From: an uncultured bacterium
GTDB taxonomy: Bacteria > Armatimonadota > UBA5829 > DSUL01
Direction of reading: 5' to 3'
DNA: 6,148 bases
Assembly (NCBI GenBank): GCA_937967775.1
Contig: CALCJH010000434.1
Coordinates: 1 to 6,148, forward strand
This document shows positions 1 to 6,148 of this stretch, in pieces. Numbering within the stretch: the first letter of the stretch is position 1; every line of letters begins with the position of its first letter. The position numbers were made by a program, and so were the translations under genes. Under the pieces are notes generated by a model. That model was not told the origin of the DNA and did no database searches. It saw only the letters and a list, made by a program, of their open reading frames with translations.

Positions 1-1
1 C

Positions 2-1822
2 GCGTCACGGTCCCCCGTAGAAGTGGAGGACGTGCTGCTGGAAGGGATATCCCTGAAGCGAGCCGTCGCCTACTCGGATCAGCGCAAATTCAAGCGGCAT
101 GTGTATGCGGCCAGCATCTACTTCTCGGACCTGCCGGATGAACAGAGGGACCATCTGGTGGCGCTGGGCGAACCCATCTGGTGGCGGGTGGAGCCCGCGC
201 GGGCTGAGCCGGGAGATGCCGTGGAGGTAACGGTGCGGCTCCGGCGGGACTTGCCCGCTCAGGGAGCCCGCCTGACCCTGAAACTGAAGGGAGGAGGCGC
301 TCAGGAAGTGAACGTCCCGGGCGCGGACGTCCGGGATCGTATCACCGACATCGCATTCTCGAAAGATCTCTCTACGGTGTGGCTCTTCGTGCGCTCGGCG
401 GCTGCGGGCAGGAGTCCCTCCCGCATGCTGATGGACGGGACGGATGTCAGCGCCGCCTGCCGCATCGCCCGCGACCCTGCCCTGGACCTGACTCCCGTCG
501 TGTTCCACCCGTCGCAGCCTCTGGAGAAGACGAAGCTCTACAGTTTCCAGTCCGTCTTCAGTGACGGGGCCGTCGCAGCCGCCGCGCGCCGCGCGTTCCC
601 GCAGGATATGCGCTACGGAACCTGGGGAGCCCGCCCCGGCGCGGAGGGAGAGCTGGAGGTGGGACGGCAGTTCGTCCTGGAGATGACCGCGCTGAATATG
701 AACCTGCATATGGTAAGCATCGGCTCTGCAGCCGTGCAGGATTACTTCAAGAGCCTTGAAGGCCAGCAGGCCCTGAGAGACCTCGACATCCGCCGCGTGG
801 TCCAGGAGCCAGGCAAGCAGGGCTCCACAACGCTGCACGCCTACTACCTGGCGGATGAGCCGGATACGGGGGACTACCGTGTCCAGGGTGTGCCGCCCGG
901 AAAGCAGATCGGCTGCCTGGCGCAGGGGCTGGTTCAGCGGGCGCAGGAGCTGCGTCTGCGGGATCCGGCGACTCCTTCCATGTTGAACCTGAATCTCACC
1001 TTTACTCCGCAGAACTGGTATATCTACGGCCAGGTGCCGGACATCTTCTGCGCCGATCCGTATTACCAGCCGCGCCTCCGGCAGGCCTATGAGGATGGGC
1101 CGGGGCGGTATCCGCTGTATGCGAAGGCGGGCTTCGTGTATGCGGAGACCCACATCTGCAAACTGGCATGCGAGCCGCGTCCCCTGCACATCATCCTGTA
1201 TGCCAACAGCTACGACGGGGAGGACGGCTCCTTCCGGGGGCCCAGTCCGTCGGAGAAGCGCATCGAGCTGTATTACGCGCTGGCTGCGGGAGCCAAGGGC
1301 TTCTCCTTCTGGTGGTTCCTGCCAGGCAAGCCGGCGCGCGGCCTGGCGGCGGAGGAGCCCGCCACTCGGGCTCTCCGTCGGGAAGTGGGGTTGATGGGCG
1401 CGGAGATCCGCACTCTGGGACCACTCGTCACCCGCAGTGCTCCTCTGAACCTTCCCGTCCAGCACTCTCCACGGATCTGGGTGCGCGCCCTGGCCTGCGG
1501 GGACGATTCGATCCTGCTGGTGGTGGTGAACGACGATTACATCAATGACCGGACGGGCACGGTCATCCGTCCGGTGCAGGATGCCAGACTCTCCCTGCGC
1601 TTGCCGGACTGGCTGGATGAGGCTTCCGTGTTCGAGGTCAATCATCTGGGAACGGCCGATGTCGCCGCACAGCTGGAGGGGAGGACCCTGCACGTGGAGC
1701 CCGGGACGGTGGAGGTGACCCGGGCGATCATCATCACCCGGGACGCCGGTCTGCGCCAGAAGCTCCAGACGCATTATGAGCGCAGCTTCGCCGCCAACGT
1801 CCGGGCGCTGGTGGCCCAGTAG
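2..1822 (+). CDS. Glycosidase-like TIM-barrel protein (5' partial)
   Basis: The reading frame is open to the left edge, so the true start is probably outside the window; the first internal start candidate is GTG at 23, giving 599 residues. Numbering from that GTG, residues about 50-160 are beta-rich (alternating hydrophobic strands, WWRVEP and VEVTVRLRR). Residues about 190-475 look like a (beta/alpha)8 barrel: a strand ending in YYLADEPD (E279), then FCADPYYQP (D345), FVYAETH (E375) and a late strand GFSFWWFLPG. Residues about 478-573 form a second beta domain (IWVRALA, ILLVVVNDD), and the tail is helical. This order resembles clan GH-A glycoside hydrolases, with E279 and E375 as possible acid/base and nucleophile; that is inference. 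I do not recognise a named family. The adjacent arabinofuranosidase remnant supports a role in glycan breakdown. No signal peptide can be assessed because the N-terminus is missing. Confidence 0.85.
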   Translation, partial: ASRSPVEVEDVLLEGISLKRAVAYSDQRKFKRHVYAASIYFSDLPDEQRDHLVALGEPIWWRVEPARAEPGDAVEVTVRLRRDLPAQGARLTLKLKGGGAQEVNVPGADVRDRITDIAFSKDLSTVWLFVRSAAAGRSPSRMLMDGTDVSAACRIARDPALDLTPVVFHPSQPLEKTKLYSFQSVFSDGAVAAAARRAFPQDMRYGTWGARPGAEGELEVGRQFVLEMTALNMNLHMVSIGSAAVQDYFKSLEGQQALRDLDIRRVVQEPGKQGSTTLHAYYLADEPDTGDYRVQGVPPGKQIGCLAQGLVQRAQELRLRDPATPSMLNLNLTFTPQNWYIYGQVPDIFCADPYYQPRLRQAYEDGPGRYPLYAKAGFVYAETHICKLACEPRPLHIILYANSYDGEDGSFRGPSPSEKRIELYYALAAGAKGFSFWWFLPGKPARGLAAEEPATRALRREVGLMGAEIRTLGPLVTRSAPLNLPVQHSPRIWVRALACGDDSILLVVVNDDYINDRTGTVIRPVQDARLSLRLPDWLDEASVFEVNHLGTADVAAQLEGRTLHVEPGTVEVTRAIIITRDAGLRQKLQTHYERSFAANVRALVAQ

Positions 1823-1891
1823 GAACAAGCATTCACGAGAAGGAGAACTTGCTGCCCCCTGCGGAAATTCCTCGCGAAAGTGCACGGGGGG

Positions 1892-1899
1892 AGAAGGGG
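1892..1899 (+). promoter_or_regulatory. Shine-Dalgarno site of the GH51 remnant
   Basis: AGAAGGGG lies just upstream of ATG 1903 and favours that codon as the original start. The protein from there opens with a clean signal peptide. A second purine-rich site, AAGGAG at 1840-1845, sits only 3 nt before an in-frame TTG at 1849, which would add 18 residues; that spacing is short, so it is less likely. Confidence 0.5.
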
Positions 1900-1902
1900 A
1901 CG

Positions 1903-2587
1903 ATGGCGCAGCGCATCGGACGGGCGGGGTTGGCCGCCTGCGTTGTTCTGGCGGCGGTCCTGCCGCCAGGGAGGCCGGCTATGGCTGAAAATGTGATTCG
2001 CATCGAACCGCAGGAGCCTTGTGGCCGGATCAGCCCGGTGATCCTACGGGCAGTTCCTGGAGCACATCTATGATTCCGTGGTGGACGGGCTCTGGGGGTA
2101 ACGTCTGCGTGGTCCCTGCTTCGAAGAACCGCCAAATCAGTGCGGCGAGGGCTGGCAGGTTGAGCAGGGATCCTGGCACATAAGCGACGGCGAACTGATC
2201 GGAGAGGGAAGCGGCGCGGACAACCACCTGTTCACCGGCGATGCCGGCTGGTAGAACATTGAGATCTCCCTGAAAGCCCGCAAAGACAGTGGCGCCGAAG
2301 GGTTCCTGATCCTTTTGCACGCCCTGGCTGAGAATAACTTCTACTGGTGGACCCTGGGCGGCTGGGGCGACACCCGATCGTCGGTGGAGCAGGAAGTGGA
2401 CGGGGTGCGCTCCAGCGTGCCCGGCACGCAGACCACTCACCCCATCCACTCCGGCCGCTGGTACGATATCCGCATCGTGCTGCAGAGACCGGAAAAGGTC
2501 CGCATCCGCGAGATCCCCGCGGCCTCGGATACGGTGTTTCCCGCGCATTCGGTCACGGTGATGCGCTTTGCCTCGGGGAAACAGTGA
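1903..2587 (+). pseudogene. Decayed secreted alpha-L-arabinofuranosidase (GH51-type)
   Basis: From ATG 1903 the frame encodes a signal peptide (hydrophobic core AACVVLAAVL, AMA cleavage site), then IRIEPQEPCGRISPVI. One extra base near 2044 breaks the frame. The next frame continues with YGQFLEHIYDSVVDGLWG, then RLRGPCFEEP, the conserved N-terminal strand region of GH51 enzymes. That frame has a TAA stop at 2099-2101 and a TAG at 2252-2254 (GW-stop-NIEISLKA, probably once Glu). Residues encoded at about 2150-2500 resemble the concanavalin-like or carbohydrate-binding domain inserted in some bacterial GH51 proteins (NNFYWWTLGGWGD, GRWYDIRIVLQ). The sequence then jumps to FPAHSVTVMRFA, the typical final strand of the GH51 C-terminal domain. 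The catalytic barrel with both catalytic glutamates is absent, so a large internal deletion is inferred. Intact relatives would cleave terminal arabinofuranose from arabinan or arabinoxylan outside the cytoplasm. A 90-codon segment from TTG 2315 remains open but is unlikely to be functional. Confidence 0.85.
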
Positions 2588-2661
2588 AACAACGGGCCGG
2601 CCTCCCCTGAAATAGCACGAGAGGCGCAGCGGGACCCTCCGTTTGGGTTCCTCAGGGAGGT

Positions 2662-2676
2662 GGCGGGATCCCCGCC
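2662..2676. repeat. Short GC-rich inverted repeat before the cupin gene
   Basis: GGCGGG, ATC, CCCGCC forms a perfect 6-bp stem with a 3-nt loop in the 103-bp gap between the GH51 remnant and the cupin gene. The right arm can also pair using CCCGCC at 2674-2679. No T-run follows on either strand, so it is not a standard intrinsic terminator. The rest of the gap shows nothing I can name. Confidence 0.3.
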
Positions 2677-2690
2677 CGCCGGGGTAATCA

Positions 2691-3065
2691 GTGGGGATGA
2701 TGGAATTCGAAGTCAGGCGCGGCGAACAGACCGGCGCCGCCCGGAAAAACGAAGTTTGGGGTAGTCTCACCTGGCTGGCGGGCTCGAACGTGTCAACGGG
2801 AGACACGCTGACCCTGGGGCGGGTGGTCATCCGCCGCGGGCAAAGCAACCCGCGCCACGCTCACTCCAACTGCTGCGAAGCGCTCTATCTGCTCTCGGGA
2901 CGGCTCCGGCACACGGTGGGCACCGAAGAGGTCATCTTGGAGCCGGGGGACACGCTCATCGTCCCGCCGGGCGTCTTTCACAATGCGGAGACCATCGGGG
3001 AAGAGGATGCGGATATGATCGTGGCCTACGACTCCGCCCAGCGGGACTTCATTCCCGAGGGCTAG
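2691..3065 (+). CDS. Single-domain cupin (Cupin_2-type) protein
   Basis: This 124-residue protein is a minimal one-domain cupin. Motif 1 is GQSNPRHAHSNCCEALYLLSG, giving metal ligands H56, H58 and E63. Motif 2 is GDTLIVPPGVFHN, with the PxG turn and the fourth ligand H97. All four usual ligands are present, so it should bind a divalent metal and be a cytosolic enzyme or ligand-binding protein; there is no signal peptide. Substrate cannot be read from the sequence: small cupins include sugar isomerases, dioxygenases and mannose-6-phosphate isomerase-like proteins. The GTG at 2691 has GGGG 6 nt upstream; ATG at 2697 or 2700 are close alternatives that change little. It follows the GH51 remnant on the same strand, so a sugar-related role is possible but weakly supported. 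Its 3' end overlaps the convergent small membrane protein gene. Confidence 0.88.
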   Translation: MGMMEFEVRRGEQTGAARKNEVWGSLTWLAGSNVSTGDTLTLGRVVIRRGQSNPRHAHSNCCEALYLLSGRLRHTVGTEEVILEPGDTLIVPPGVFHNAETIGEEDADMIVAYDSAQRDFIPEG

Positions 3066-3291
3066 AAGGCTCGTCGCCCGGACCGGTTGCTTCCCGAGGC
3101 GTCACCCGGCCAGAGATCTCATCCAGCCGCCGCGACAGACGCTCCAGCTCCCGCGCGGTCTCTCCCGCCGTCCGCGTAAAGCGCGCGAACGCCCGGAAGG
3201 CTTCCACTGCGGCCCAGAGAACCAGGGCGCACAGCAGAAGCACTGCTGTGGTGACAATGGCAAGAGCGGTCGGATTGTTCAGGTTTCCCAC
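3049..3291 (-). CDS. Small membrane-anchored coiled-coil protein
   Basis: The frame encodes 80 residues from GTG 3291 (GNLNNPTALAIVTTAV...). Residues about 8-28 form one strong transmembrane helix (ALAIVTTAVLLLCALVLWAAV). An amphipathic, charged stretch follows (FRAFARFTRTAGETARELERLSRRLDEISG) with heptad-like leucines and isoleucines, then a short hydrophilic tail. The layout resembles DUF948-like or other single-pass proteins with a cytoplasmic coiled coil; the function is unknown. The sense of the helix and the coiled coil argue that it is real, and it fills the only gap between the cupin and PHP genes. The frame is open to 3447, but the extra 52 residues are Arg/Pro/Gly/Ala-rich with no domain, so I prefer the internal GTG; a TTG 8 codons earlier is also possible. 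Its last 17 bp overlap the 3' end of the convergent cupin gene. Confidence 0.6.
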   Translation of the reverse strand: MGNLNNPTALAIVTTAVLLLCALVLWAAVEAFRAFARFTRTAGETARELERLSRRLDEISGRVTPREATGPGDEPSSPRE

Positions 3292-3319
3292 TGGCTTCAG
3301 CGCCCCCTGCAATTGAACA

Positions 3320-3360
3320 CCCGGGGGGCCGTCGCGCGCAAGAGGCGCGCGCCCTCCGGG
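3320..3360. repeat. Strong imperfect hairpin in the shared leader region
   Basis: CCCGGGGGG (3320-3328) pairs with CCCTCCGGG (3352-3360) as 9 bp including one G-T wobble. After a one-sided 4-nt bulge (CCGT, 3329-3332), CGCGCGC (3333-3339) pairs with GCGCGCG (3345-3351) around the loop AAGAG. It lies between the starts of the divergent small membrane gene and PHP gene. A competing stem, CGGGC (3357-3361) with GCCCG (3371-3375), shares four bases with it, so the two are mutually exclusive on the + strand. No T-run follows on the + strand; on the - strand a mildly T-rich stretch follows. Its role, if any, is unknown. Confidence 0.5.
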
Positions 3361-3436
3361 CAGGAGACCAGCCCGTCCGGGTGGAACCCTACGGCGAGCG
3401 GATGCCGCAGCCGCGAGCATCCTTTCAGTACATCTC

Positions 3437-3441
3437 AGGAG
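3437..3441 (+). promoter_or_regulatory. Shine-Dalgarno site that decides the PHP start
   Basis: AGGAG is followed by an 8-nt spacer and TTG at 3450. Neither GTG 3381 nor ATG 3402, in the same frame, has a comparable site at normal spacing. This is the main reason for choosing the TTG start. Confidence 0.6.
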
Positions 3442-3449
3442 TAGCACCG

Positions 3450-4817
3450 TTGTCCGAGACAGCTCCGCCCGTTGAGATACTGGAGGCCCATCTGAGCTCC
3501 TTCGACCCTCAGGAGCGCAAGGCCGCCCTCCTGCAGCTTGTCGAACTCGCCCGGCAGGGTCAGATCGGCCTTCCGGATCCGCGTCCGGAGGTCAACCTGC
3601 ATATCCATACGTTCTTCAGCTTCAACTGCGAGGGTTGGTCGCCCACCCGCGTCGCCTGGGAGGCCCGGAAGTACGGGCTCGAAGTGGCGGGCAAGGTGGA
3701 TTTCGATGTGCTGGAAGGGATGGAGGAGTTTCTGGAAGCCGGGGAGATCCTCCGTCTGAAGACGGTCTGCGGACTGGAGACACGCGTCTTTATACGGGAG
3801 CTGGCGGACAGAGTCATCAACTCGCCGGGCGAGCCCGGAATCGCGTACTTTATGGCCGCCGGATGCACCCGTCGGCCGGAGCCGGGCACGCAGGCCGCAG
3901 GGACGCTCGCCGGGTTCTACCGCACGGCAAGAGCTCGCAACGAGGAGCTCATGGCGCGCGTGAACGCCTACCTTGGCGACGTGCAGCTGGACTACCGGCG
4001 GGACGTGCTCTCTCTGACCCCCGCGAAGAACGCCACCGAGCGCCATCTGCTGGCCGCCTATAACCGTAAAGCGCGGGAAGTCTTCCCGGACGAGGGGGAC
4101 CTGTGCCGGTTCTGGTCGGACAAGCTGGGGATACCGTATCCGGACACGTGCGAGCTGGTCCGTCAACCGGTCCGGCTGCAGGAGACCATTCGCGGCAAGC
4201 TGATGAAAAAAGGCGGCGTGGGTTATGTGCAGCCGGACGCGGGTTCTTTTCCGGCTGTGGAAACCGTCTCGGAGTTCGCGCGCGACATCGGAGCTCTGCC
4301 CTGCCTCACCTGGCTGGACGGAACGAACCGCGGTGAGGAGAACGCAGATGAACTGGTGGAGCTGATGCTTGCCAAGGGCTGCGTCTGCGCCAACATCATC
4401 CCGGACCGCAACTGGAACATAGCCGACCCGGACGAGAAAGCTCTGAAGCTGCGCAAACTGGACGAGTTCATCCGCGCCTGCCGGGGCCAGGGACTGCCCA
4501 TCGCCGTGGGGACGGAGATGAACCGGTCCGGCCTGCCTTTCGTGGACGACTTCTCTGCGCCGGAGTTGCGCGCTTACGTGCAGGACTTCCTGGAGGGCGC
4601 GCAATTCTTCTGGGGACACACTTTGCTGGCGCGCCACGCGGACTACGGGTATTTCAGCCCGCGCGTCCAGGAGGCGTTCGGAGCGGCCCGCAAGCGGCGC
4701 AACAAGTTCTTCCAGCTGGTGGGCGCTCTCCCCTATCCCTCACCCGAAAAGCTGGCCCAACTGCGGGAGAAGGATCTGGACCCGGAGCACCTGCTGGTCT
4801 GGTTGAAGGAGGGTTAG
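3450..4817 (+). CDS. Divergent PHP-domain protein (predicted metal-dependent hydrolase)
   Basis: From TTG 3450 the protein has 455 residues; starts at GTG 3381 (478 residues) or ATG 3402 are possible but lack a good ribosome binding site. Residues 1-48 include a helical lead-in (DPQERKAALLQLVELARQG). The PHP signature follows: NLHIHTFFSF (H51, H53), then KVDFDVLEGMEEF (84-94) where most PHP proteins have TDHD, then VCGLETRVF (E110). Later motifs include PCLTWLDG (D290), IAVGTEMN (E356), where the family usually has a GSDxH-like motif, and FFWGHTLL (H390). PHP proteins are metal-dependent phosphoesterases such as histidinol phosphatase, polymerase-associated exonucleases and YcdX-like enzymes. 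Here several usual metal ligands are replaced, so the metal site is altered or the reaction differs. There is no signal peptide or membrane segment, so it is cytosolic. The substrate is unknown. Its stop lies 8 bp from the convergent cobA-hemD stop. Confidence 0.85.
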   Translation: MSETAPPVEILEAHLSSFDPQERKAALLQLVELARQGQIGLPDPRPEVNLHIHTFFSFNCEGWSPTRVAWEARKYGLEVAGKVDFDVLEGMEEFLEAGEILRLKTVCGLETRVFIRELADRVINSPGEPGIAYFMAAGCTRRPEPGTQAAGTLAGFYRTARARNEELMARVNAYLGDVQLDYRRDVLSLTPAKNATERHLLAAYNRKAREVFPDEGDLCRFWSDKLGIPYPDTCELVRQPVRLQETIRGKLMKKGGVGYVQPDAGSFPAVETVSEFARDIGALPCLTWLDGTNRGEENADELVELMLAKGCVCANIIPDRNWNIADPDEKALKLRKLDEFIRACRGQGLPIAVGTEMNRSGLPFVDDFSAPELRAYVQDFLEGAQFFWGHTLLARHADYGYFSPRVQEAFGAARKRRNKFFQLVGALPYPSPEKLAQLREKDLDPEHLLVWLKEG

Positions 4818-4825
4818 ATCCGGAT

Positions 4826-6148
4826 TCAGCTCTCCCCGGACGCAGGCCGGGCCAACAGCTCAAGCAACGCCTGCACCACCCCGCCGATGGTGTGAGGGTC
4901 CGCCTCCGCGTGGACCGGCAGTCCCAGATCGCGCGCCGTCCGGCTGGTAACGGGGCCGATAGACACCACCTTCACCGTCTCCGGAAGGTGGAAATCGGGC
5001 GTGTCCAGACCGGCCAGCTTCACGAAGTTGCGGACTGTGGAGGAGCTGGTGAACGTCACGGCGTCCACCGTCCCGGCGGCCAGCATCAACCGCAGCTCCG
5101 CCGCCTCGGTATCCGCGGCAACAGTCCGGTAGCACGGGACCACATCCACCTCGCAGCCGTGCCTGCAGAGCTGCTCCGGTATCAGCTCCCGCGCGTCGAG
5201 CGCCCGGGGGATGAGAACCCGCACGCCCGGCCGCTTTTCCGGAAATTCCTCCACGAAGGACTCCCCCACAAAACGGCCGGGAACGAAGTCCACCGTCAGT
5301 GAGCGCTCCTCCACGGCGCGGCGCGTTCCCTCGCCCATCACGCCGATCTGGATGCCGGCGAGCGCCCGCACGTCGCCGCCCAGATGGAAGATCCGGTCCA
5401 GGAAGAAGCGCACGCCATTTACGCTGGTGAAGACCACCCAGTCATAGCTCTCCAGCTCCTCGATGGCGCGGTCCAGCCGCTCCAGCGAGGGGCCATCCTC
5501 CAGCGGCCGGCACGAGATGACGGGAAACTCGATGACCCCGGCGCCGAGCGCCTCCAGGGCCTCCGTCAGCTCGCTTGCCTGCTCACGCGAACGCGTGACC
5601 ACCACGTGCCGTCCGGAAAGCGGGCGGATATCGAACCAGCGCAGCTTCTCCCTGAGCCGCACAACCTGGCCCACCACCAGGATGGCGGGCGGCTTCACCG
5701 CATGCTCCTCCGCCGCCAGCGCAATGGCTTCCAGCGGAGCCGTGACAGTGTGTTGCTCCGGACGCGTTCCCCACTCGATGACCGCTGCCGGCGTATCCCC
5801 CGGCCGGCCGTTAGCAATGAGCCGCTCCGCGATCTGCGCCAGGTTGCCGACCCCCATCAGGAAGACCAGCGTGTCAACGCCGCGCGCCAGAGCCTGCCAG
5901 TCCAGCGAAGACTCCTCCTTGGCGGGATCCTCGTGACCGGTGACGATGGCGAGCGAGCTGGCGCAGTCCCGATGGGTGACAGGAATCCCTGCATACGCCG
6001 GGACGGCGATGGCCGAGGTGATGCCGGGAATCACTTCAAAGGGCACGCCGGCGGCCGCGAGGGCCTCGGCCTCCTCGCCCCCACGCCCGAAGACGAACGG
6101 ATCCCCACCCTTGACGCGCGCGACCACTTTGCCCTCCCTACCGCGGCT
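4826..6148 (-). CDS. cobA-hemD: Uroporphyrinogen-III C-methyltransferase / uroporphyrinogen-III synthase fusion (5' partial)
   Basis: The frame runs through the right edge; about 80 N-terminal residues of the methyltransferase are missing. Numbering from the GTG at 6127, residues 1-165 are the SAM-dependent CobA domain: [19 protein letters not shown], then [25 protein letters not shown], a TLVFLMG strand, [11 protein letters not shown] and the end motif [10 protein letters not shown]...WF. Residues about 171-433 are Hem[57 protein letters not shown] and [15 protein letters not shown]...[12 protein letters not shown]. HemD closes hydroxymethylbilane into uroporphyrinogen III with D-ring inversion. 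CobA methylates that product at C2 and C7 to precorrin-2, for siroheme, cobalamin and related tetrapyrroles. Both act in the cytosol, and fusion would pass the intermediate directly. Such fusions are known in several bacterial phyla, usually near hemA, hemC and hemB; those would lie beyond the right edge. Both domains look intact. Confidence 0.95.
   Translation of the reverse strand, partial: SRGREGKVVARVKGGDPFVFGRGGEEAEALAAAGVPFEVIPGITSAIAVPAYAGIPVTHRDCASSLAIVTGHEDPAKEESSLDWQALARGVDTLVFLMGVGNLAQIAERLIANGRPGDTPAAVIEWGTRPEQHTVTAPLEAIALAAEEHAVKPPAILVVGQVVRLREKLRWFDIRPLSGRHVVVTRSREQASELTEALEALGAGVIEFPVISCRPLEDGPSLERLDRAIEELESYDWVVFTSVNGVRFFLDRIFHLGGDVRALAGIQIGVMGEGTRRAVEERSLTVDFVPGRFVGESFVEEFPEKRPGVRVLIPRALDARELIPEQLCRHGCEVDVVPCYRTVAADTEAAELRLMLAAGTVDAVTFTSSSTVRNFVKLAGLDTPDFHLPETVKVVSIGPVTSRTARDLGLPVHAEADPHTIGGVVQALLELLARPASGES

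Noticed and set aside
1719..1742. Two CCCGGG sites about 12 bp apart at the end of the glycosidase-like gene
   Set aside because: They are inside coding sequence encoding TRAIIITRD and are explained by codon use.
5..1885. 626-codon open frame on the - strand
   Set aside because: It lies antisense to the glycosidase-like gene. Its translation is rich in Arg, His, Pro and Gln with no domain pattern, as expected of a GC-rich shadow frame, while the sense strand has clear strand-helix periodicity.
2634..2661. CCTCC and GGAGG stem before the cupin gene
   Set aside because: Only about 5 bp with a long loop; not distinguishable from chance in GC-rich sequence.
2030..2848. 272-codon open frame on the - strand across the pseudogene and cupin start
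   Set aside because: The + strand here carries recognisable GH51 remnants and the cupin N-terminus; the antisense translation shows no motif.
3435..4637. 400-codon open frame on the - strand
   Set aside because: It is antisense to the PHP gene, which carries the recognisable motifs, and has low-complexity composition.
4818..4825. Perfect 8-bp palindrome ATCCGGAT filling the gap between the two convergent stops
   Set aside because: It has no loop and no T-run, so it is not a terminator, and 8-bp palindromes are common by chance.
4836..4852. CCCGG/CCGGG stem near the 3' end of hemD as a terminator
   Set aside because: The stem is only 5 bp, lies within coding sequence, and lacks a T-run on either strand.
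5463..5936. 157-codon + strand frame within cobA-hemD
   Set aside because: It is Ser/Arg/Thr-rich and fully inside the well-supported fusion gene on the other strand.

Overview
This is a GC-rich, gene-dense bacterial fragment that starts and ends inside genes. GTG and TTG starts are common, and Shine-Dalgarno-like sites are visible where starts can be judged. The content is a glycosidase-like TIM-barrel protein, a decayed GH51 arabinofuranosidase, a divergent PHP protein and a CobA-HemD fusion. This fits a polysaccharide-degrading, GC-rich phylum such as Armatimonadota (also possible: Planctomycetota or Chloroflexota). That placement is inferred from protein character only; there is no rRNA or other marker in the window.

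Left part (1-2587, + strand). A 5'-truncated gene encodes a large protein with the layout of a clan GH-A-like glycosidase: N-terminal beta domain, TIM barrel, C-terminal beta domain. Eighty bases later lies the remnant of a secreted alpha-L-arabinofuranosidase. It keeps a ribosome binding site, a signal peptide, the GH51 N-terminal motif, an inserted lectin-like domain and the last strand of the C-terminal domain. It has a frameshift, two in-frame stops and no catalytic core. Together they look like the tail of a plant-glycan utilisation cluster that is partly decaying.

Middle part (2588-3449). A compact single-domain cupin gene (+) converges on, and overlaps by 17 bp, a small membrane-anchored coiled-coil protein gene (-). 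The leader between this small gene and the next gene holds a strong 41-nt imperfect hairpin.

Right part (3450-6148). A divergent PHP-domain protein (+, probable TTG start) ends 8 bp from the stop of a convergent cobA-hemD fusion gene (-). The fusion couples uroporphyrinogen III synthesis to its methylation to precorrin-2, for siroheme, cobalamin or heme d1-type pathways. Its start lies beyond the right edge, where other tetrapyrrole genes would be expected.

The genes do not form one obvious pathway. No mobile element, CRISPR array, tRNA or rRNA was seen, and no clearly new multi-gene system is visible. The items most worth following up are the GH51 pseudogene, the PHP protein with substituted metal ligands, the unclassified TIM-barrel protein, and the leader hairpin.
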